DNA from: Bog-159 sp049511415
GTDB lineage: Bacteria > Acidobacteriota > Terriglobia > Bryobacterales > Bryobacteraceae
Reading direction: 5' to 3'
DNA length: 64,000 nucleotides
Assembly (NCBI GenBank): GCA_049511415.1
Contig: JBEKYC010000003.1
Location: forward strand, 224,242-288,241
Position 1 is the first letter of the stretch. Each line of letters starts with the position of its first letter. Shown one piece after another: positions 32,505 through 40,326 of the stretch. The notes under the pieces are model-generated. The model searched no databases and was not told the DNA's origin. It saw nothing but the letters and a program-made list of their open reading frames with translations. Both the position numbers and the translations under genes were made by a program.

Positions 32505-34901
32505 TTATCGGCCTGGGCTGGCTGCCACAGCCGGCCGCTTTGCCACAGGCGCAACCGGCCGCGCGGTGGCGACGGGCACCGCGTCGGGCGACGTTGCGGC
32601 GGGCGCCGGCCGTTCCGGTCGAGCCCCATTTCTGGATTTCAAATCCGGACCCTTCTGAATCTTGCCGGTCAGGTCCGCCATGCGGATGTTCTCGAAACCT
32701 TTGCGCCGCGCCATAATGCGATAGTCGAAGGCGATGCTCGAACCGCCGCCGCCTAACTCGTGAACCTCGAAACTGCCTGCGGTTTCGTTGGTCACATACA
32801 GCCCCTTGCAATCGCCTTTAGGGGTCAGGAACACGTGATACTCCATGCCTGCGTTGACCGCGGACGAATACGCAGCATCCAGCGTTACCACCGCAGCGCC
32901 GCCATGCAACTGGCCGGACCCGGCATCCTCGAACCAATTCTCCGGCGCTTGCACCGAATACATGGCTACGTCCCGCGAGCCGCCGGACCCGTCCGGAATG
33001 ACGGCGTGACCGCCGACCGAGCCGCTGCAGCTCAGATTGCCGTTGACAAAAATGTCGCAATAGCCGCCGTAATCGCTATAAGTCGCCATCACGATCGAGG
33101 TATCGCTGACGTCCTCCTGGTTTTCTACGAACAACGTAGCCACATTGCTCGCGTTGTTATACGCGGCGATGGCTTCGGCGGAATCGGCCGTGGCGAATAC
33201 TCCCGCGGATCCGTCGTGCGTGTCGCCCCATACCCCCGCGGCGTTGCCCGCCAATTGACCGCCCAGTGTACTCTGCGCCGGACCGTAACCATAGACTCCT
33301 ACACCTTGCGTGCTTGCGGATGTGCCGGCCACGCCGTAATTGATCCCGGATGTGGCGGAGACCTTGCCCTGCACGCCGATTCCCGTGCTGCTCGCGTTCG
33401 TGCCGTAAACGCCGTACGTGCTGCCGCTGGTCGCCTGAGCCTGGCCCTTCACGGCCGTGCCCCCGGTACTGGCGGTCGATCCGATAACGCCCATAGCCGT
33501 CCCGGTGGTGGCGGAATTCGACCCCTCCACGCCGTATCCCGTGGGGCTGGCCGACGTGCCGAAGACGCCAAACGTGTTACCGCTCGTGGCTGTGGCAAAG
33601 CCCTCCACGCCGTACCCGGAAGTGCTGGCGGTCTGGCCCACCACTCCGATCGTATTGCCGCTGGTGGCCGTTGCGGAACCGCTCAATCCATATCCCGCGG
33701 AACTATCGGACTGGCCGGAGACGCCTACGGTGCTCCCGGTTGTGGCCGTAGCGTAGCCCTCTACTCCGACTCCCTGCGCGCTGGCGTTCAACCCATAAAC
33801 GCCGAATGTGCTCCCGCTCGTCGCGGTGGCTTGTCCCCCCACCGCCGTCCCGGAATCGCTGTCGGAAATCCCATTCACGCCGACCGTGTTGCCGCTGCTG
33901 GCGTTGGCGTGTCCCTGCACTCCGATTCCGGATGTGCTGCTGTTGATTCCATCGACGCCAAAGGTGCTCCCGCTGGTAGCCTGCGCCGCGCCTTGCACCC
34001 CGAGCCCGCCCGTGCTGGCGGTAGTGCCAAAAACGCCAATCCCCGTGCCGGTAGTAGCGGAATTTGACCCCTCCACGCCGTACCCGGACGTGCTGGCCGA
34101 AGTGCCGAAAACGCCAAACGTGTTGCCGCTAGTGGCTGTGGCCGCACCCTCGACGGCAATCCCGGTATCGGTCTGCGTTTCGGCAAAGATGCCACTACCG
34201 GAGCTGCCGACCACCGTAAACTTATAGCCGGATTCAATGTCTCCGATGCCCACATCTCCACTCTTCTGCGCGATTGCCGAGTTTCCTAGCGTGGCGCTGC
34301 CGGTCCACTGGGGAATGTACCCTGCCGTGCCGGTGCCCGTGATGCTGGCTGCCGGCGTCGCCGTGGACTTCGCCACTCCCGCGGGCGTCGCAACCCGGCT
34401 GGAAGCGATCCCGGCGCCCTCCGCGGCATTCACCGCCGGCGCCGCCAGGGCGAACGCCGAAGCCGGCAATCCGCCCAGTGTCTGCGAATCCATCGCCTTC
34501 AGCGCATAGGGCACACTGACCAACAACACACGCTGCGCCGCCGGTTGTCCATCCATCTGCACCTCCAGCCAGCGCGCCTGTCCGGCGGCGAACAGGCTGA
34601 TCGGCAGTCCCTCTGGCTGCGTCGCCCCGATCTGCGCGGTGTAACCGCCCGTGGCATCCAGCGTCACGTTTTGCGTCTCCATCCACAACGGCGCGCCGCC
34701 TTGTTCTTCCTGGTAAAGGGCGAATGTGACTCCCGCCACTCCCGTTCTCGGCTTGCCGTCGGGGTTGGTGGCCGTCCCCCGGAACGTTACTAACTGAACC
34801 GGCGCCGGCGGTTTTTCTTGCGCTAGCACCAGTGGGATGCAGCTTGCCAGCAAAAGGCCGGCTCCCGCTAATGCCTGCGGATAACGCTGTCTCGTTCGCA
34901 T
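32505..34901 (-). CDS. Secreted protein with 26-residue tandem repeats
   Basis: A 798-residue protein with signal peptide MRTRQRYPQALAGAGLLLASCIPLVLAQ and AGGAGG 7 bp before the ATG. Residues about 25-120 form a beta-sandwich-like domain (PVQLVTFRGTATNPDGKP...VTFALYQEEQGGAPLWMETQNV). About 262-548 are eleven G-V-x-G-x-x-A-S-x-x-G-x-G-V-x-G repeats of 26 residues. Then comes a YNNASNVATLFVENQ segment resembling phage tail-fibre and adhesin repeats, a C-terminal domain (FEDAGSGQLHGGAAVVTLDA), and an Ala/Pro tail rich in P-V-A. This architecture is known in acidobacterial putative adhesins. Function is inferred as cell-surface structure or adhesion. It is divergent from the sigma/kinase pair. 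Confidence 0.83.
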   Translation of the reverse strand: MRTRQRYPQALAGAGLLLASCIPLVLAQEKPPAPVQLVTFRGTATNPDGKPRTGVAGVTFALYQEEQGGAPLWMETQNVTLDATGGYTAQIGATQPEGLPISLFAAGQARWLEVQMDGQPAAQRVLLVSVPYALKAMDSQTLGGLPASAFALAAPAVNAAEGAGIASSRVATPAGVAKSTATPAASITGTGTAGYIPQWTGSATLGNSAIAQKSGDVGIGDIESGYKFTVVGSSGSGIFAETQTDTGIAVEGAATATSGNTFGVFGTSASTSGYGVEGSNSATTGTGIGVFGTTASTGGLGVQGAAQATSGSTFGVDGINSSTSGIGVQGHANASSGNTVGVNGISDSDSGTAVGGQATATSGSTFGVYGLNASAQGVGVEGYATATTGSTVGVSGQSDSSAGYGLSGSATATSGNTIGVVGQTASTSGYGVEGFATATSGNTFGVFGTSASPTGYGVEGSNSATTGTAMGVIGSTASTGGTAVKGQAQATSGSTYGVYGTNASSTGIGVQGKVSATSGINYGVAGTSASTQGVGVYGYGPAQSTLGGQLAGNAAGVWGDTHDGSAGVFATADSAEAIAAYNNASNVATLFVENQEDVSDTSIVMATYSDYGGYCDIFVNGNLSCSGSVGGHAVIPDGSGGSRDVAMYSVQAPENWFEDAGSGQLHGGAAVVTLDAAYSSAVNAGMEYHVFLTPKGDCKGLYVTNETAGSFEVHELGGGGSSIAFDYRIMARRKGFENIRMADLTGKIQKGPDLKSRNGARPERPAPAATSPDAVPVATARPVAPVAKRPAVAASPGR
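33258..34115 (-). repeat. Eleven 78-bp coding repeats
   Basis: Within the secreted repeat protein, units of 26 codons recur about eleven times with no spacers. The consensus is G-V-(F/Y/V)-G-(T/Q)-(S/T/N)-A-S-T-x-G-(Y/I)-G-V-(E/Q)-G, then x-A-T-(S/T)-G-(N/S)-T. Copies differ at many bases, so they are not recent expansions, although two copies (VFGTSAS(T/P)xGYGVEGSNSATTGT) are close. Confidence 0.85.
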
Positions 34902-34982
34902 ATGGAATCCTCCTCGGTTTACAATCCACACTGCGCAAAGCCATCCCGGAATCCCTCACGGTTTCTTGCTAGATTTGGTGGT

Positions 34983-35564
34983 ATGAGCGCGCCGGAGGAC
35001 ATCACCCGCTTGTTGCGGGAATGGCGGGATGGCCGTCCGGGCGCGTTCGAACAGCTCATGCCGGTCGTCTATGCGGACCTCAAGCGCATCGCCGTTGGTT
35101 ACCTGCGCCATGAGCGTTCCGATCACACCCTGCAAGCCACCGGATTGGTCCACGAGCTGTACCTGCGCCTCTGTAATCAGCGGGATGCCGACTGGAATGA
35201 TCGGGCCCACTTCTACACATTTACCGCCAAGGTCATGCGCATGATCCTGGCGGATCACGCCCGGCGTTATCATGCGGAGAAGCGCGGGGGGCCCCACGAA
35301 CGCGTGCCCTTGAGCGACGATATGGCCTGGGTGAATGTCAGCGGTCCGGAAATGTTGGATTTCGATCGCGCGCTCGATGCATTGCAGGACATCGATGCCC
35401 GCAAAGCGCGCATGGTGGAGTTGTGTCATTTCCTGGGCTGCACCACCAAAGAGGCCGCCGGCATTTTAGGCGTTTCCATGGCTACCGCCGAGCGCGATCT
35501 GAAGTTCGCCCGCGGCTGGCTGTATCGGCAACTTTACCCCCCACTGCCCGAAGTGCATGCCTGA
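34983..35564 (+). CDS. ECF RNA polymerase sigma factor (sigma-70 X6-like)
   Basis: A 193-residue sigma factor of the TIGR02999-like group common in acidobacteria and planctomycetes: DITRLLREWRDGRPGAFEQLMPVVYADLKRIA, then LQATGLVHELYLRL and AHFYTFTAKVMRMILADHARR, a linker, and the region 4 HTH (FLGCTTKEAAGILGVSMATAERDLKFARGWLYRQL). I chose ATG 34983 (MSAPED), since family proteins begin there; the frame is longer upstream. It overlaps the kinase gene by 8 bp. This pairing suggests the kinase controls the sigma factor, or that both answer to the same signal. Confidence 0.94.
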   Translation: MSAPEDITRLLREWRDGRPGAFEQLMPVVYADLKRIAVGYLRHERSDHTLQATGLVHELYLRLCNQRDADWNDRAHFYTFTAKVMRMILADHARRYHAEKRGGPHERVPLSDDMAWVNVSGPEMLDFDRALDALQDIDARKARMVELCHFLGCTTKEAAGILGVSMATAERDLKFARGWLYRQLYPPLPEVHA

Positions 35565-38049
35565 AATCCAACCGGGGTCCACGGATTACTGGCGGAAAGT
35601 GGAGGATCTCTTCCACGCGGCTCTGGATCTCCCCGCCGGGGAGCGCGACGCCTTCCTGCAAACCAACTGCGGCCAGGAAAGCCTGCAGCGCGAAGTGCGC
35701 GAACTCCTGGCCGGCTACCAGGCCCAGGAGCAGTTCCGCTCCGGCGTAACCGCCAACCCCGACGCCGGCCGCCGCTACGGTCCCTACGAAGTGATTCGCA
35801 AGATCGGCTCCGGCGGCATGGGCGAGGTCTACCTCGCGCAGCGCCGTGAGGATTTCGAAAAGCAGGTGGCCATCAAAGTCATTCGCGATGGCCTGCTCGC
35901 CACACCGCTGCTGATCGAGAGGTTCCGCCAGGAGCGCCAGATCCTGGCCACCCTCGATCATCCCAACATCGCCCGCCTGCTGGATGGCGGCGTGTCGGCA
36001 TCCGGTCAGCCGTACCTGGTGATGGAGTTCATCAAGGGCGTGCGCCTGGATCACTATTGCGTCGACCATGCGCTGGACCTCGACCAGCGCCTCGCCTTGT
36101 TCCGGAAAGTCTGCGCCGCCGTGGAGTACGCGCATCGCAAGTTGGTGGTGCATCGCGACCTTAAGCCCAACAATATTCTGGTCGACGAACAGGGTGAGCC
36201 GAAACTGCTGGACTTCGGCGTGGCCAAGGTCCTGGAACCCGAGCAGACCGTTTCCGGTGATACCATGACCACCGGCGGCGCACTGTTGTTGACGCCGCGT
36301 TATGCCAGTCCGGAAAGGCTGGCCGGTGCGCCTGCCACCGTCGCCAGCGACGTCTATTCGCTGGGCGTGATCTTCTACGAACTGGTGACCGGAAAGGCGC
36401 CCTATGCCGGCTCGGACTCCAGTCCCGCCCGGTTGATCGGCGCCATGCTCACGCAAGCCGTGGCGCCTCCCAGCACCATCACGCCCGAACCCCTGCGCCG
36501 GCCGTTGCGCGCGGGCTTGGACGTAGTCGCCCAAAAGACGCTCGCTAAGCGGGCGGAAGACCGCTACGAATCCGCCGCGCAGCTTTCCGCCGACATCGAA
36601 CGCTACATCTCCGGAAAAGCGGTCAAGCCGGTCATGCCGCGTGGCCGCCGCTGGGCCGCGCTGGCCGCCGCCGTCACGCTGCTCTGCGCCGCCGCAATCT
36701 GGCTGCTGGATCGCGGCGGTAACCGCGCCTTCCCGCCGCCCCCGTTTTCGCTCGCCGTGCTCCCCGCCACCCTGACTCCAGCCGCCGCCGACCTGCGCGA
36801 GATCCGCGAAAGCTTCTCCCTGACCGTATTTACTACCCTGTTCCAAACTCGCGGCCTCAGTCTGGTCGATTGGCGGGAAGTCAGTACCGTCAGCGGCCCA
36901 AACGCCGTGCGGGACGCGCGCGCGCGGTTGCCGGTGGCGATGCTGCTCGAAATCCAGCTTGACCGGCGCGATGGCCATCCGCTGGCGATTCTGAACCTGC
37001 GCCGCCGCAGCGATGGCGCGGTGCTCTGGTCCACCGCGACCCCGTTCGAAAATCCGCGCGATTCCGAGTCCGTCGCCAGTGCGATAGTCACCGGCAAACT
37101 CCAACCCTTTCTGGAACAGGAGTTCAATATTGCAGCCTACCAGAGCGCCACCGGCGAGAGGCGTCAATCGATCGTGCAGGGTTCCGTTTCCGCCATCGAC
37201 CCATGTGCCGAGCGCGCGTCCTTGCTCAGCGGGATCACGCATCGGGATGCGCGTGTGCACATCGTGGTGCGCACGCATGACGCCCATAGCGAGAATGCGC
37301 GCATCGAGGTCGTCGCCGGCGGCCGACGCGCCTTTCCATCCACCGTGCTCGAAACCCGCGCCGGCACACCGGTTCCCATCCAGGCGCCGGCTATGGTGCA
37401 ATTGGCCGGCGATACCTGCGTGCTGACCTCCGCCGAGGGCGATCTCCCGGTCTACGCGGACCGTTGCATCGTGCCACCACCCGGCGAAACCGGACTCTTT
37501 CTTCGTTACCGGTGCGTCGCCAAGGCTTACCCCATCGATCTCTCGCAGGTGGCCAACGCCTGGAGTGCGTGGAACGAACAAACCTTTCCCTCCGGGGCCC
37601 GCATCCTAGCCGGTGCGCCATTCTTGATCCCGGAAGGGCGCATGCGCTTTTGGAGCCCTCTGTTTACCGAGGGCGGCAGCCGTCCGGTGGCGCTGACCCT
37701 GGCCGTGCACCGGTCCGGGATCTCCAAAGCCTATTTCCTGATGAACACGCTGTGGGGACAGCCCGGCCCGCGGAGTTATATCTCGCTGGCGTTTTCCGGC
37801 GATCGCGGCGCGCGATTCGAGAAGAAACTGATCGGCGGCGTGGACGTGCGCAATTTCTCCGGCCCCGATCCCGTTACCAGCGCCCTCACCAGGGAAGTAT
37901 TCAACAATGGCCGCGGCCAACACCTGGATGTGGTCGCCGTCGACCTGCCGCCCGAATTCCGTTCGCAGACCCTCGATTCAATCGTCATCACCGACACCGG
38001 CCGCGCGGATTTCCAGCGCGCCGCCTTGTGGGGCGTCACCGTGCAATAA
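35557..38049 (+). CDS. Transmembrane serine/threonine protein kinase
   Basis: An 830-residue protein. A short N-terminal region (residues 1-75, LFHAALDLPAGERDAFL, typical for this group) precedes a Hanks-type kinase domain (about 78-352) with the glycine loop GSGGMGEVYLA, ATP lysine K107 (VAIKV), catalytic HRDLKPNN with D201, DFG (LLDFGVAK) and RYASPE with SDVYSLGV. A TM helix lies at about 366-387 (ALAAAVTLLCAAAIWLL). The roughly 440-residue extracytoplasmic part has no recognised domain; it may be the sensor. Its 3' end (last 23 codons) is repeated exactly at 39751. Confidence 0.95.
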   Translation: MPEIQPGSTDYWRKVEDLFHAALDLPAGERDAFLQTNCGQESLQREVRELLAGYQAQEQFRSGVTANPDAGRRYGPYEVIRKIGSGGMGEVYLAQRREDFEKQVAIKVIRDGLLATPLLIERFRQERQILATLDHPNIARLLDGGVSASGQPYLVMEFIKGVRLDHYCVDHALDLDQRLALFRKVCAAVEYAHRKLVVHRDLKPNNILVDEQGEPKLLDFGVAKVLEPEQTVSGDTMTTGGALLLTPRYASPERLAGAPATVASDVYSLGVIFYELVTGKAPYAGSDSSPARLIGAMLTQAVAPPSTITPEPLRRPLRAGLDVVAQKTLAKRAEDRYESAAQLSADIERYISGKAVKPVMPRGRRWAALAAAVTLLCAAAIWLLDRGGNRAFPPPPFSLAVLPATLTPAAADLREIRESFSLTVFTTLFQTRGLSLVDWREVSTVSGPNAVRDARARLPVAMLLEIQLDRRDGHPLAILNLRRRSDGAVLWSTATPFENPRDSESVASAIVTGKLQPFLEQEFNIAAYQSATGERRQSIVQGSVSAIDPCAERASLLSGITHRDARVHIVVRTHDAHSENARIEVVAGGRRAFPSTVLETRAGTPVPIQAPAMVQLAGDTCVLTSAEGDLPVYADRCIVPPPGETGLFLRYRCVAKAYPIDLSQVANAWSAWNEQTFPSGARILAGAPFLIPEGRMRFWSPLFTEGGSRPVALTLAVHRSGISKAYFLMNTLWGQPGPRSYISLAFSGDRGARFEKKLIGGVDVRNFSGPDPVTSALTREVFNNGRGQHLDVVAVDLPPEFRSQTLDSIVITDTGRADFQRAALWGVTVQ

Positions 38050-38066
38050 TCGCCGCGGCGCTAAAA
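37981..38066. repeat. Direct repeat copy 1 (86 bp, kinase 3' end)
   Basis: The last 23 codons of the kinase gene, its TAA and 17 bp beyond it recur without mismatch at 39751-39836. Beyond the perfect block, AATGGCCCCATGCCCCC here matches TGTCCCCATGATCCCC loosely, so the duplicated segment originally reached into the DinB upstream region. Confidence 0.95.
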
Positions 38067-38144
38067 AATGGCCCCATGCCCCCCTGCTCAAATCCGACCA
38101 AAATCTCTAGGCGGTCCAAGGTTCTGGCAGAAACCGGGGGCGCG

Positions 38145-38507
38145 TCACTTCTTTCGTGCGGCAACCATCTGAATTCCGGCGACCGTTATGGTACTGATGT
38201 GTCCAGTCCACGGCCGTTTCGCATCGACAAGCGCGCGTACCAGCGGATCGAGATTTTCGGGAGTGGCCGGGTGAACTCGGAACAGAACGACGCCAGATTG
38301 TTCCAGAGGTGCCCGGCGCTGAACTGCAATCTGCCAGAAGTCCTTATCGAGCGTCAACACGACCCGCGCTTGAGACTCGGCCAAGTCCAAGAGGACGACG
38401 TCTTTCCATCCAGCGCAATCAGTGCGGGCCCAAAGGACGTCGTGGCCGTCGGCACGAAGTGCCTCGACGATCGGCTTCGGAAAGTTCTCATCAGCGAGGA
38501 GGCGCAT
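38145..38507 (-). CDS. DUF5615 PIN-like toxin
   Basis: A 120-residue protein: MRLLADENFPKPIVEALRADGHDV...ESQARVVLTLDKDFWQI...VVLFRVHP. This is the DUF5615/Mut7-C-like PIN-fold pattern with conserved acidic residues D6, E7 and the T-x-D-x-D-F motif, expected to be a ribonuclease toxin. It begins immediately after the stop of the DUF433 gene (zero gap), the standard antitoxin-toxin order. It lies inside the segment bounded by the 86-bp direct repeat. Confidence 0.87.
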   Translation of the reverse strand: MRLLADENFPKPIVEALRADGHDVLWARTDCAGWKDVVLLDLAESQARVVLTLDKDFWQIAVQRRAPLEQSGVVLFRVHPATPENLDPLVRALVDAKRPWTGHISTITVAGIQMVAARKK

Positions 38508-38738
38508 CTACGCTGGAATCGGATAGGCCTTGTATTCGTGGGCTAAATAGCTGGCGTGCGATAAGCAGGCGAGAATGTCCGCACGCGTCAATCCAGGATA
38601 GTTTGTTAGGATGTCGTTCTCGGACTGGCCAGCGGCGAGGAGTTCCAGAATGAACTCGACGGCGAGACGCGTCCCTCGGATCACCGGCTTGCCAGCCAGG
38701 ACTTCGGGATCCACGACGATTCGCTCAGAAGGCGGCAT
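38508..38738 (-). CDS. DUF433 antitoxin
   Basis: A 76-residue protein, MPPSERIVVDPEVLAGKPVIRGTRLAVEFILELLAAG...DILTNYPGLTRADILACLSHAS, matching the DUF433 (VapB45-like) HTH antitoxin family almost end to end. ATG 38738 is used; a GTG two codons earlier is possible. It forms a pair with the DUF5615 toxin directly downstream and probably autoregulates. Confidence 0.9.
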   Translation of the reverse strand: MPPSERIVVDPEVLAGKPVIRGTRLAVEFILELLAAGQSENDILTNYPGLTRADILACLSHASYLAHEYKAYPIPA

Positions 38739-39156
38739 ACCCACAGTCTACCGTGCCACCACGCGGCTCGGCGGCGGTTCCCTCAGACCTTGGCGGTTGT
38801 TTGATTTGCTAGGCAGCGCAAGCCGGACGATCAATCGCTGATCGGTGAACGTGTTGGTTGCGGTTGGTGATAGATCGCGCCGGATCGAAGCGCCTGTGAA
38901 TGGCCCGACAGCCCACCGCTGTGCGGCATCTGAAACCTGCATCTACGGGTAACTTTCTGCAGGGTAGGATCGTGGGATGATGCACCTGAGAAACAGCCAG
39001 AACAGGCTGACACATTGGATTCGTGTTGTGCCCAAGACCGCAGATTCCGTGAAGAAGCAATTCGCCGTTCGGGCTACGGTCAACATTCTAGCCTTGGTGG
39101 CTGACCACCACCGAGATGCACTTCTTCTTTGGGGCACCCCTTCGTAAAACGCAGGC
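38739..39156 (+). other. Gene-poor part of the repeat-bounded island
   Basis: About 420 bp with no supported gene. A 56-codon frame (38977-39147, MMHLRNSQNRLTHWIRV start) is open but unrecognised. Composition is lower in GC than the flanking kinase and DinB genes. Confidence 0.5.
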
Positions 39157-39352
39157 ATGATGGAACGGCTTCGTATGGGCATCGCCGTGTTTGGATTCAT
39201 CCTCACGATGTGGGGTGGGTGTGCCCCGCCTCCGGATGGACCACCGGCGTACAGTCCCGGCAATTTGGGCGCTATGGGAGTTTGGTGCCTTCGTTCTGGG
39301 TCTAGTCTTATTCGGCGTGAGCGTCGATTGGCGCAAGAAAAAAAGAGAGTAA
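39157..39352 (+). pseudogene. Small membrane protein gene with a frameshift
   Basis: ATG 39157 gives MMERLRMGIAVFGFILTMWGG, a TM helix, then APPPDGPPAYSPG. In the next frame the sequence continues sensibly as WALWEFGAFVLGLVLFGVSVDWRKKKRE and TAA at 39350, a second TM helix with a basic tail. The switch lies around 39267-39275. This looks like a two-helix small membrane protein that lost or gained a base. No family recognised. Confidence 0.45.
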
Positions 39353-39433
39353 CATCCAAACCTTCACCGCAATACCACCCCCGAGCCTTCAGCAGCGCCG
39401 CCCGTGCTAAAATCCAAAACAGGAGGGCTGAAA

Positions 39434-39715
39434 ATGCGCAAACCACTTCTGGCACTTGGCCTGTCCGGGCTACTGGCCGCCGAGACGCTCGGTCACAGGT
39501 CCACCCACAATCAGCAGCCCCACACCGAGCGCGATGTCACGGTCGTGGACGTCTGCGAGGCTCCTGCGATAACGAACAGCGCAGGCACTCCCTCAGACAA
39601 GGACACGTTGTGGGCATTCCGGTACGCACATTCAAGTCTGAGTGGCACTGGCCGCGGACTGGACGGCCCCACTTCAGCGAGCCCGGGCGAACCGATTACG
39701 CTCCAACGCATCTAG
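39434..39715 (+). CDS. Hypothetical secreted protein (possibly broken)
   Basis: AGGAGGG 6 bp before ATG 39434 is an excellent ribosome-binding site and MRKPLLALGLSGLLAAETLG is a signal-peptide-like start. The following 75 residues (HRSTHNQQPHTERDVTVVDV onward) are low in hydrophobic order and look unlike a folded domain. The reading frame may therefore have shifted soon after the signal peptide. It ends just before the second direct-repeat copy and a CGCCCCT tandem repeat. Confidence 0.4.
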   Translation: MRKPLLALGLSGLLAAETLGHRSTHNQQPHTERDVTVVDVCEAPAITNSAGTPSDKDTLWAFRYAHSSLSGTGRGLDGPTSASPGEPITLQRI

Positions 39716-39750
39716 CGAATCCCGCCCCTCGCCCCTCGCCCCTCGCATCC

Positions 39751-39836
39751 ATCGTCATCACCGACACCGGCCGCGCGGATTTCCAGCGCGCCGCCTTGTG
39801 GGGCGTCACCGTGCAATAATCGCCGCGGCGCTAAAA
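39751..39836. repeat. Direct repeat copy 2 (86 bp), preceded by CGCCCCT repeats
   Basis: Exact copy of 37981-38066, including 23 kinase codons, the TAA and 17 bp. Immediately before it, 39723-39747 is a run of CGCCCCT units. It leads directly into the DinB gene at the position where the kinase gene would otherwise be. Confidence 0.95.
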
Positions 39837-39843
39837 TGTCCCC

Positions 39844-40314
39844 ATGATCCCCATGTTTCAATCCCTATGGGCGCACCTCACCTGGGCCGACGACGCCATC
39901 CTGAAAGCGGTCACCGAACACGAGGGCGCTTTCGACGCCGAGGACATCCGTAAACTCCTCCACCACATCGCCAGCGTGGAGCAATTCTTCCTCTCGCTGT
40001 TCCAGGGCCGGGCTTTCGACCTGGCACGCATGAAAGATGTCCCCGCCGGCCTCGCCGAAATGCAGCGGCTTTTCACCGAAGCGCACACCGATGGCGCAGC
40101 CTACGTAGCGCGTCTCGACGACGCCCTACTGGCGCGCACCATCGAGTTCCCCGTGCCCGCCTTCAAGGATTTCCACCCCTCCATTCAGGACGCCCTGATG
40201 CAGGTGATCCTGCACAGCGAGCATCATCGCGGCCAAGTCGCCATGCGCCTCCGCGCCCTCGGCGCCAAGCCTCCCGTCCTCGACTACATCGTGTGGGTGC
40301 GCACAATCCGCTAA
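39844..40314 (+). CDS. DinB-family four-helix protein
   Basis: A 156-residue DinB/YfiT-like protein: MFQSLWAHLTWADDAILKAV at the start, LLHHIASVEQFFLSL with the first metal-ligand His, and HSEHHRGQVAMRLRALG near the end with the H-x-x-x-H pair. Such proteins bind a divalent metal and include thiol transferases; the substrate is unknown. It follows the second direct-repeat copy and precedes ilvD by 12 bp. Confidence 0.88.
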   Translation: MIPMFQSLWAHLTWADDAILKAVTEHEGAFDAEDIRKLLHHIASVEQFFLSLFQGRAFDLARMKDVPAGLAEMQRLFTEAHTDGAAYVARLDDALLARTIEFPVPAFKDFHPSIQDALMQVILHSEHHRGQVAMRLRALGAKPPVLDYIVWVRTIR

Positions 40315-40326
40315 GCTAAATATTCC

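Noticed and set aside
32760..34067. 435-residue plus-strand frame across the 26-residue repeats
   Set aside because: Antisense to the repeat protein; its own periodicity is an image of the coding repeats.
33258..34115. Possible CRISPR array (regular 78-bp repeats)
   Set aside because: The repeats are coding, without spacers, and diverged at third codon positions. No cas gene is present.
35482..37581. 699-residue minus-strand open frame
   Set aside because: Antisense to the serine/threonine kinase gene; a composition artefact.
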